Source: Saprospira sp. CCB-QB6 (GTDB lineage Bacteria; Bacteroidota; Bacteroidia; Chitinophagales; Saprospiraceae). Taken from it: a stretch of DNA of 64,000 nt. The position numbers and the translations under genes were made by a program. The stretch covers positions 3,067,501 to 3,131,500 of the forward strand of contig NZ_CP116808.1 of assembly GCF_028464065.1 (NCBI RefSeq), written 5' to 3'. How positions within the stretch are numbered: position 1 is the stretch's first letter; each line of letters starts with the position of its first letter. The notes below the pieces were generated by a model. That model saw only the letters and a program-made list of their open reading frames with translations. It had not been told where the DNA came from and searched no databases. Shown piece by piece: positions 57,795 to 64,000 of this stretch.

Positions 57795-59807
57795 TTAGTC
57801 TTGTTTTTGAGCAGATGGCTGAGTTTGTGGGTAAGGGCGGGCGGGCTGTTTTTTTCGGCCCAATTTGCGCCAGTTATCCCAAATCAGTCGAGCATCTTCT
57901 GACCAATAATAATCCTTGGCATAAAATAGATTGATGCGGTGGAGACTATGTTCTTCATCGGGCAGTAGGGGGAGACTGTCTGCTGGGGAGAGGACTGAAG
58001 GGCGGAGCTTGGGGAGATGTTGGATTTTGCTATCTCCTTCGGCATAGCCCAGCCAGCTTTTTTTGCCTAAAAATACTGCCCAAGCATTGGCAATAAAGCC
58101 TAAAGGGGATGAGCAGCTCCAAGCTAAAATAGGAGAAAAAAGCAGGAAAATAAAACTGCTGCTTAAATCCAATAGTCTTTTGTTGCGCTTGGCCATTGTT
58201 TCGGCAATCTTGAAGCCTAGTTCTAGGGTATAGAGATCGCCTGCCGAGTTTTTGGAGTTGGAGCCCACAATGCTGAGGCTATCTTCGGCTACAATTTTAT
58301 AGGCGACTTCTGGTCCCAAACGATTCATCCAATAAATGATTTGTTCGGCCCGAAGGTCTTTTGCGCAAAAAATAATCTCTTTAATTTTATAAATCTGCAC
58401 CAACTCTTCTAGCTGATAAAAGGCCCCCAAAAATTGTTTGAAATCGGGTTCAGATTCGCTAGGGGCTACGGTGCCAATCAGGTTGTTTTGTACTCTGGCT
58501 TTGTAGAGCAGGCGTTGTACTCGCTCACTTTCAGACAAACTACCTAAAATGACCACATTATGAAGCTGTTGCCCCTGTTCTAATGGACCTTTGCCCAAAA
58601 GGGCCAAGATATACCGCCAGCTCCAACTGCTGCCAATAGCCCAAATGGTGCCGAGTACAATCAACATACGAGAAGCCCGAAGATGGGAAGGCAAAAACCC
58701 ATAAACCGCCGCAATGAACAGACTACCCAAGGCAAAACCCGATACCAATTGCCCACTTTTAAGCTTTTGATCATAAACCCCACGAAAAAAAGCGGTGCTC
58801 AACCAGATGGCAATATAGAGCGGGTAATTGAAATAAAGTAAACTGGGCTTAAAGTAATTGGGATCATTAAAACGCAAATTGGCCCAAATATCTTTGAGCA
58901 AAAAGAGGCCAATAAAGATGAGCAAAGCATCCAATAATAAGGGAAATAAGCGCTTGCTCCAATTGGCCAAAAGCGTGAGGCTAGCCCGAAAATAAATGGC
59001 GGCTCGCAACATCCCGACATAAAGCCCTGCCTGAGGTCCGCCAAAATGCTTCTGAGCAAAAATAATCATAGCATTGTAAAAGGTCTTGACATAATTCAAG
59101 CTGCCCTTTTTGGTGCTTTCTCCCTTATAATGAATAATTGTGGTGTCTGCAAAATAATAGTTCTTATAACCCGCTTGCACCACCCGATAAGAGAGGTCAA
59201 TATCCTCCCCATACATAAAGAAGGCCTCATCTAAGTAGCCGATTTGGTCCAAAACAGATTTGCGCAAAAGCATATAGGCACCAGAAAGCACATCTATTTC
59301 ATGCGTTTCTTCTGCGCTGAGGTAGCCCAAATGATAGCGGTTGAAGCGAGTGGATTTAGGAAAGAGCTTAGACAAGCCAAATGCTTTGTAAAAAGCTACT
59401 TCTGGCGTAGGAAATCCCCGCTTAGATTCAGGCAAAAAACAGCCTTTCCCATCAATCATTTTTACGCCTAAACCGCCTGCTTCAGGATGAGCATCCATAA
59501 AGGCTAAGGGCGCCGATAAACTATCTTCTCGGATGACGGTATCAGGATTGAGCAAGAGTACGTATTCTCCCTTGGCTAATTCAATGGCTTGGTTGTTGGC
59601 CTTAGAAAAACCCAAGTTTTGGCTGTTGGCTATGAGCCTGACCTCAGGGAATTTCTCCCGTAGCATCTGTACAGAATCATCTACTGAGTTGTTGTCTACC
59701 ACAAAAACCTCTACCGCTAATCCCTTGGCGGCCTTGCGAACGGCCAAAAGCGCCTGCTCCAAAAAATATTTCACATTGTAGTTGACAATGACAATGCTCA
59801 GTTTCAT
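57795..59807 (-). CDS. Family 2 glycosyltransferase fused to a membrane glycosylphosphotransferase-like domain
   Basis: 670 residues from the ATG at 59807. Residues 1-270 are a GT2 enzyme: LSIVIVNYNVKYFLEQAL, VVDNNSVDDS, LLNPDTV (the metal-binding NPD) and DVLSGAYMLLRKSVLDQIGYLDEAFFMYGEDIDLSYR. Five hydrophobic helices follow at about 285-400. Residues about 420-530 form a Rossmann-like CoA-binding-3 domain (NVVILGSLSESERVQRLL). The C-terminus has a membrane helix and WLGYAEGDSKIQHLPKLRPSVL, which resembles a reduced sugar-transferase domain. It probably acts in surface polysaccharide or glycolipid synthesis. Confidence 0.85.
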   Translation of the reverse strand: MKLSIVIVNYNVKYFLEQALLAVRKAAKGLAVEVFVVDNNSVDDSVQMLREKFPEVRLIANSQNLGFSKANNQAIELAKGEYVLLLNPDTVIREDSLSAPLAFMDAHPEAGGLGVKMIDGKGCFLPESKRGFPTPEVAFYKAFGLSKLFPKSTRFNRYHLGYLSAEETHEIDVLSGAYMLLRKSVLDQIGYLDEAFFMYGEDIDLSYRVVQAGYKNYYFADTTIIHYKGESTKKGSLNYVKTFYNAMIIFAQKHFGGPQAGLYVGMLRAAIYFRASLTLLANWSKRLFPLLLDALLIFIGLFLLKDIWANLRFNDPNYFKPSLLYFNYPLYIAIWLSTAFFRGVYDQKLKSGQLVSGFALGSLFIAAVYGFLPSHLRASRMLIVLGTIWAIGSSWSWRYILALLGKGPLEQGQQLHNVVILGSLSESERVQRLLYKARVQNNLIGTVAPSESEPDFKQFLGAFYQLEELVQIYKIKEIIFCAKDLRAEQIIYWMNRLGPEVAYKIVAEDSLSIVGSNSKNSAGDLYTLELGFKIAETMAKRNKRLLDLSSSFIFLLFSPILAWSCSSPLGFIANAWAVFLGKKSWLGYAEGDSKIQHLPKLRPSVLSPADSLPLLPDEEHSLHRINLFYAKDYYWSEDARLIWDNWRKLGRKKQPARPYPQTQPSAQKQD

Positions 59808-59814
59808 GCTCAAT

Positions 59815-60423
59815 TTAGCTTTGTTTGTAGGGCAAACGGCCCAAAATAGAACGCCCTAAGGTCAGCTCATCCGCATATTCTAATTCTCCACCAAAAGAAA
59901 CCCCTCGGGCAATGGTCGAAATTTGAATCGTTTTGCCTTCTAACTGCTTAGAGATATAATAAACGGTAGTATCGCCTTCAATGCTAGGACTCAGGGCCAT
60001 AATTAGCTCTTCTACCTCATCTTTTTCGATGCGCTCAATCAAAGACGCAATCTCAAGATCGCTAGGGCCAATGCCGTCAATGGGCGCAATGAGTCCCCCC
60101 AAAACATGATAGGTTCCCTGAAATTGTTGGGTGTTTTCAATGGCCATCACCTCCTTAATGCTTTCTACCACACAAATAACTTGCTTGCTGCGGGCTGGCG
60201 ACTGACAAATGCTGCAAGTTTCTTGATCCGAAATATTATGACATTTTTGGCAAAACTGAATCTTTTGCTTCATATCGAGCAGGGCCTTGGCAAAATCAAC
60301 CACCTCCTCTTCTTCGGCTTGCAAGAGGTGTAGCGCCAAACGAAGAGCCGTTTTTCGGCCAATACCTGGCAGTTTACTAAAGGCTTGTACGCCTTCTTCT
60401 AATAGTTGAGAGGAAAGGGGCAT
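59815..60423 (-). CDS. recR: Recombination protein RecR
   Basis: 202 residues, the normal length. The helix-hairpin-helix is FSKLPGIGRKTALRLALHLL, the zinc site is Cys58, Cys61, Cys70 and Cys73 (FCQKCHN...CSICQSP), the Toprim domain follows (ICVVESIKEVMAIE) and the C-terminal part is TISTIARGVSFGGELEYADELTLGRSILGR. RecR with RecO loads RecA in gap repair. It is the first gene of an operon with the glycosyltransferase seven bases on. Confidence 0.97.
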   Translation of the reverse strand: MPLSSQLLEEGVQAFSKLPGIGRKTALRLALHLLQAEEEEVVDFAKALLDMKQKIQFCQKCHNISDQETCSICQSPARSKQVICVVESIKEVMAIENTQQFQGTYHVLGGLIAPIDGIGPSDLEIASLIERIEKDEVEELIMALSPSIEGDTTVYYISKQLEGKTIQISTIARGVSFGGELEYADELTLGRSILGRLPYKQS

Positions 60424-60507
60424 CGCTACTTTATTTCAAAGAAATTTTAGAATGGGCGCAAGATACAAAAATTGCAGTTTTCTTTTTGTGCAGATAGGGA
60501 CGAAGAA

Positions 60508-60704
60508 TTTGGGGCTGCCCCTTCCGCCAGCTTGAAAGCCAGCGCAAAGCGATACCGCTTTGCGAAGCGATACAAAATGAGGGTTGAAACCCTCATGAAT
60601 TATCGGTCGGGTCGGGCTGTTTCGCAGCTCGCTATTCGCTCGGCCCTGCGGCGCTAAAGCGCCTTGGTCTGGCCCTTCGGGCCCCTGCTGTCCATCCCTC
60701 AGCC
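60508..60704 (+). repeat. Dispersed structured element, copy 22 (subfamily 3, extended)
   Basis: It begins TTTGGGGCTGCCCC and ends CCATCCCTCAGCC, with the three-hairpin module; the first hairpin is GCTTGAAAGC instead of GGGTTAAAACCC. It faces the inverted copy 23. Confidence 0.92.
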
Positions 60705-60781
60705 AAATAAGGCAGCGCTGCGCGCTCTTTTAAAATTAAAGGGCCGAAGCTGCTTGCCCCAAAGGGAAGCAAGCCGATGAG

Positions 60782-60914
60782 CGGCTTAGTTGCCTGTAGG
60801 GGGGCGGCGCAGCCGCCGACCAAAGCCCGCAGGGCTGCAGGGCCGAGCAGCCCTGCGAGCCCCGAAAGGGAACGGCCCCTAGGGCGCAAAGCGCCCTAGG
60901 GGAGGCCCCAAAAA
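60782..60914 (-). repeat. Dispersed structured element, copy 23 (degenerate)
   Basis: Read on the minus strand it begins TTTTTTGGGGCCTCCCCTAGG with a perfect CCCTAGGGCGC palindrome-rich left hairpin, then the core GCTCGCAGGGCTGCTCGG and GGTCGGCGGCTGCGCCGCC. The right end is altered (TTGCC...TAAGCC), so the terminal stem is weak. Confidence 0.8.
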
Positions 60915-60923
60915 ATAGAATTC

Positions 60924-62006
60924 TTAATGAAAATAGCGGAAATCGTGCTGATTTTCGATCTTCTGAAGGCTTTCAAAGATGAGTTGAATCACGTGTTTCA
61001 CATCTTCCTTATGGGCCATTTCTACGGTAGTGTGCATGTACTTGAGCGGCAGAGAAATGAGGGCCGAAGGCACGCCTGCATTCGAGTAGGCAAAAGCATC
61101 GGTATCGGTGCCCGTTATGCGTGAAGAAGCCGAGCGCTGAAAGGGGATTTCCTTCTCTTGGGCCGCCTCAATGATAAGTTGTAGTAGTTTGTTGTGCACT
61201 GCAGGGGCATAAGTGAGATCGGGGCCATCTCCGCCCTTGATATCGCCATGTTTGGCAATGCTGACTAGGGGCGTATGGGTGTTGTGGCAAACATCGGTCA
61301 CGATAGCCGCATGCGGTTTAATGCGGTTGGCAATCATTTGGGCACCACGAAGGCCGACTTCTTCTTGAACGGCATTGACAATATAGAGTGCAAAAGGCAA
61401 TTTGACCTGCTCCTCATGTAGCAAACGGGCCACTTCGGCAATGCAAAAGCCGCCCATGCGGTTATCGAGGGCTCGGCCCATGTAAAAGCGGTCGTTGAGG
61501 ACCTCAAACTCATCGTCGAAGGTAATCACACAACCGACATGAATGCCCATTTCTTCAACCTCTTCTTTAGAATCGGCTCCCACATCAATAAAGATGTTAT
61601 CGAGGCTAGGGGCTAGCTTGGCATTTTCGCCATGGCGGGTGTGAATGGCGGGCCAGCCAAAAACACCGCGGACAATTCCCTGAGGCGTATGGATATTTAC
61701 GCGCTTAGAAGGGGCGATCATGTGGTCAGAGCCTCCATTGCGAATCACCTTGATGTAGCCTTCTTTGGTAATTTGATGTACAAACCAAGAGATTTCATCG
61801 GCATGGGCCTCAATGACTACACGGTAGTCGGCTGTGGGATTGATAACGCCCACAACAGTCCCATAGTTATCGACAAAATAGTCATCGATATAGGGCTTGA
61901 TATAATCTAACCAAAGTTTTTGGCCAGGGGTTTCAAAGCCCGTAGGCGAGGCATTATTGAGATATTGGGCCAAAAATTCTTCAGAAGCTGGCGTAATGAT
62001 ATTCAT
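60924..62006 (-). CDS. M42 family metallo-aminopeptidase
   Basis: 360 residues. The di-zinc site is visible: His68 and Asp70 in IEAHADEISWFV, Asp in MGRALDNRMGG, Glu-Glu in VQEEVGLRG, Asp in AIVTDV and a final His in MHTTVEMAHKEDV. M42 peptidases form dodecameric tetrahedral shells that trim peptides in the cytoplasm; older annotations call them cellulase M or endoglucanase. No signal peptide. The gene is monocistronic with a repeat pair downstream. Confidence 0.93.
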   Translation of the reverse strand: MNIITPASEEFLAQYLNNASPTGFETPGQKLWLDYIKPYIDDYFVDNYGTVVGVINPTADYRVVIEAHADEISWFVHQITKEGYIKVIRNGGSDHMIAPSKRVNIHTPQGIVRGVFGWPAIHTRHGENAKLAPSLDNIFIDVGADSKEEVEEMGIHVGCVITFDDEFEVLNDRFYMGRALDNRMGGFCIAEVARLLHEEQVKLPFALYIVNAVQEEVGLRGAQMIANRIKPHAAIVTDVCHNTHTPLVSIAKHGDIKGGDGPDLTYAPAVHNKLLQLIIEAAQEKEIPFQRSASSRITGTDTDAFAYSNAGVPSALISLPLKYMHTTVEMAHKEDVKHVIQLIFESLQKIENQHDFRYFH

Positions 62007-62056
62007 AAATTGACTTTTTGATGAGGGCTTGAAGGCCTCGAATGTTAATCTAAAAC

Positions 62057-62074
62057 AAGCTTAAATATAAGCTT
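62057..62074. other. Inverted repeat upstream of the M42 gene
   Basis: AAGCTTA / TAAGCTT with an AATA loop lies 50 bp before the M42 start, in the divergent gap. A possible operator; no regulator is nearby. Confidence 0.25.
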
Positions 62075-62194
62075 TTCCTGTTCATTGCCAAGAGCTGTGA
62101 AAACAAAAAAATAAAGGTCGAGTTTGTTGTTGAATAATAGTCATTTGTGAAGGTAAAGTTAAATTCACTTGAAATTTTAAGCGATGAGGGCTTT

Positions 62195-62202
62195 TATATT
62201 TA
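62195..62202 (+). promoter_or_regulatory. Weak -7-like element before the T9SS protein gene
   Basis: TATATTTA differs from TAnnTTTG at the last base. It lies 77 bp before the original ATG at 62280, with a TTGAAA about 24 bp upstream. Confidence 0.25.
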
Positions 62203-62309
62203 GACAGAATAAATTATCTTGCTATAGCAAGAAATCCACAGATGTGACTGTGATTTTAAAACCAAAACGACAATCTATTATGTAAACTCTACAAGCTAAA
62301 TTTTTTATT

Positions 62310-63965
62310 TTGTCCTTCCTGCTTATGGGGCTGGGGCTGTCTGCACAACAACTGGAGCACCCCATGGTGGTGGAGGTTAATACTCCTGCTAGTATTTCGG
62401 GTACCTATGTTTATGGTTATCAGTCTGATTGGGGGCCAACCTCTTTGGCTGCAACGATTACAGGAGAAGCGGCCTGGGCGAGAACTGCTGCCAATGATTC
62501 TATTGCTTGTGATTCGGTAGTCAATGATTTAACAGGCAAAGTGGCCCTAGTTCGTCGGGGGGCTTGTAACTTTAGTCTCAAGACACTTAATGCCCAAACT
62601 CAAGGCGCTGTAGCCTGTGTAATTTGTAACAATCAGCCAGGTGCTGGTGTAATCAATATGGCTGGGGGTACTTTTGGTGCACAGGTGAATATTCCTGCGG
62701 TTATGCTTAGCTATGAAGATTGTGCATTATTGGCCAATGCTATGGATGCAGGAGATACCGTAAACATTACGTTCCGCAAACCCGCTTTGGTAGCCAACCG
62801 CACCTCTACCTATGCTTATCGCACACCTTTGTCTCAGGTTCATGACCTTGACCTGATCAACATTGGGCTAATTAACACCAGCCCAACTGCTGTCCCTCAG
62901 GCAATCGTAAAAGTTGATATCACAGATCCTGCAAATAATGTGACTTCTTACATGGATACCCTAAGCTTAGCTGCAGATACCGTTATCGATTTTCATATTT
63001 TTGAGGAGGTTTATCCTGCACCCACAGATACTGGACGTTATCAAATTGTTTTCTCCGCTGACTATACTACTGATACTGTTTTTCAGGACTTTGTAGTTAC
63101 AGAAAACACTTTTGCCTTAGATAATGGTAATCCTGCTGATCAACGATTTTATACACTGGCCGATTTTTCTGCCAACCGCTATGATGTAGGCGCTTGCTTC
63201 TATACCGCTGATACCGTTGAAGCTTTTCACTGGGCCTCTTTTGGCTTAGGGCCAAACCCCGATTATATTCAGCAACAGCTAAATGTTTTTCTCTATAAGG
63301 CCAAGCCTGGAGTTACCATAACTGGCCAAGATGTAGATTATAGCAAATTTGATATTGTTGCCGTAAATAGCCACAATATCCGAGCTGAAGATACCGCTTC
63401 AGGATCTCTCATTATTAAAAGACTCTATGAGGTGCAAAATGGTGAAGATTCTATCGTGCTAGATTCTAATACGCTATATGCATTGGTCGTTTCTTTTAGA
63501 GGCAATGGATCTATCGTAGATCCACCCTACTTCGAGTTTGCGGGCAATGGTGCTCGCCTAGACTTTAGCACGATTGTTCACGGAACAGATCTTTCTATGG
63601 GAGGATTTGGTGGCCCCCAAGTAAGAGTGCGCATGCATAAAGAAGCTTCTTATACTGCAGAAACTCCCACGGGCTCTGGATTGGCCGTTAATGAATCTCC
63701 TCTGCTCGAAGCCGCTAGCCTAAGCCTATTTCCTAACCCCACTCAAGATCTGCTAAATCTCAATATTGTTGCAGTAGATGGGGCCGAAGAAGCTATAGTG
63801 AGTATCATGACGGCAACCGGACAAGTACTAAAAAGCCAAGTGGTTGCGCTAAATGGCCAAAACACAATTGAACAAGTTCAATTGAAAGATTTGCCCGCAG
63901 GTGCTTATCTCGCTTATCTCCAAATCGGAAATAAATTTACTGTTAAGCAGTTTGTTAAGCAATAG
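62310..63965 (+). CDS. Secreted PA-domain protein with T9SS C-terminal sorting domain, start disrupted
   Basis: The only clean frame starts at a TTG at 62310 and gives 551 residues, beginning SFLLMGLGLSAQQ. In the same frame an ATG at 62280 is followed at once by TAA and then by ACT CTA CAA GCT AAA TTT TTT ATT, which would restore a normal signal peptide if codon 2 were AAA. Residues about 65-150 are a PA domain (GKVALVRRGACNFSLKTLNAQ, IPAVMLSYEDC). The C-terminus is a T9SS sorting domain (LSLFPNPTQDLLNL...LPAGAYLAYLQIGNKFTVKQFVK). Such proteins are exported to the cell surface. Initiation at TTG, a rescue start or a broken gene are all possible. Confidence 0.8.
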   Translation: MSFLLMGLGLSAQQLEHPMVVEVNTPASISGTYVYGYQSDWGPTSLAATITGEAAWARTAANDSIACDSVVNDLTGKVALVRRGACNFSLKTLNAQTQGAVACVICNNQPGAGVINMAGGTFGAQVNIPAVMLSYEDCALLANAMDAGDTVNITFRKPALVANRTSTYAYRTPLSQVHDLDLINIGLINTSPTAVPQAIVKVDITDPANNVTSYMDTLSLAADTVIDFHIFEEVYPAPTDTGRYQIVFSADYTTDTVFQDFVVTENTFALDNGNPADQRFYTLADFSANRYDVGACFYTADTVEAFHWASFGLGPNPDYIQQQLNVFLYKAKPGVTITGQDVDYSKFDIVAVNSHNIRAEDTASGSLIIKRLYEVQNGEDSIVLDSNTLYALVVSFRGNGSIVDPPYFEFAGNGARLDFSTIVHGTDLSMGGFGGPQVRVRMHKEASYTAETPTGSGLAVNESPLLEAASLSLFPNPTQDLLNLNIVAVDGAEEAIVSIMTATGQVLKSQVVALNGQNTIEQVQLKDLPAGAYLAYLQIGNKFTVKQFVKQ

Positions 63966-64000
63966 ATTTATAAAGAGCTGTATATAAAACAAGGCTTTCC

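Noticed and set aside
1-64000. tRNA or rRNA genes
   Set aside because: No cloverleaf-like segment or rRNA sequence was recognised in any intergenic stretch.

Overview
The window looks like the chromosome of a gliding, marine-type Bacteroidota of the family Saprospiraceae, most likely Saprospira or a close relative. The basis is a secreted protein with a type IX secretion (T9SS) C-terminal domain, signal peptides ending in ...AQ, candidate promoters of the Bacteroidota TAnnTTTG type, Bacteroidota-typical families (MbnP-like, NamZ/DUF1343, DUF4442, DUF3050, LolA-like with paired FtsX permeases), and GC-rich intergenic repeats. The genus is an inference; no rRNA is present to settle it. No tRNA, rRNA, transposase, prophage or CRISPR array was seen.

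Layout. 1-6.4 kb: a secreted endonuclease I cut by the left edge, a MORN-repeat protein, a tandem NTF2-like secreted protein and the E2 subunit of pyruvate dehydrogenase. 6.4-7.4 kb is non-coding and holds a 41-bp hairpin repeat array. 7.4-11.4 kb: a LolCDE/MacB-like export operon with a LolA-like protein. 11.5-21 kb: ParA, RibD, an EamA transporter, a small operon of coiled-coil, LRR and MoxR-type ATPase genes, thioredoxin, PBP4 and an LpxL-type acyltransferase. 21-31 kb: two TonB-C periplasmic proteins, ApbE, an MbnP-like lipoprotein, DUF4442, NamZ, DUF72, a LysM protein and an RluA synthase. 31-37 kb is one giant alpha-2-macroglobulin lipoprotein. 37-42 kb: MarC, a candidate small RNA, EtfBA, a voltage-sensor-like membrane protein and DHFR. 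42-49 kb: a CoA pyrophosphatase, FolB with a zinc-finger tail, an amine oxidase operon, a second 41-bp array, and a membrane protein with three winged-helix-like repeats. 49-54 kb: the SWIM / DUF5691 / MoxR cluster. 55-64 kb: DUF3050, a metal-binding domain protein, a methyltransferase-like protein, a glycosyltransferase fusion, RecR, an M42 aminopeptidase and a T9SS protein with a nonsense codon at position 2.

The most striking feature is non-coding. At least 23 copies of a GC-rich element of about 120-240 bp lie between genes, in both orientations and never inside one. Their two ends pair with each other, and the pairing covaries between copies (GGCCT/AGGCC, GGCCC/GGGCC, GGCTG/CAGCC, GGCTT/AAGCC). 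Internal hairpins also change both arms together. This defines three subfamilies of a folded element with no transposase in view. Two separate arrays of 41-bp units (9 and 14 copies) share a hairpin-plus-linker design, and each lies just downstream of a subfamily 2 copy. These two families are the best candidates for something undescribed.
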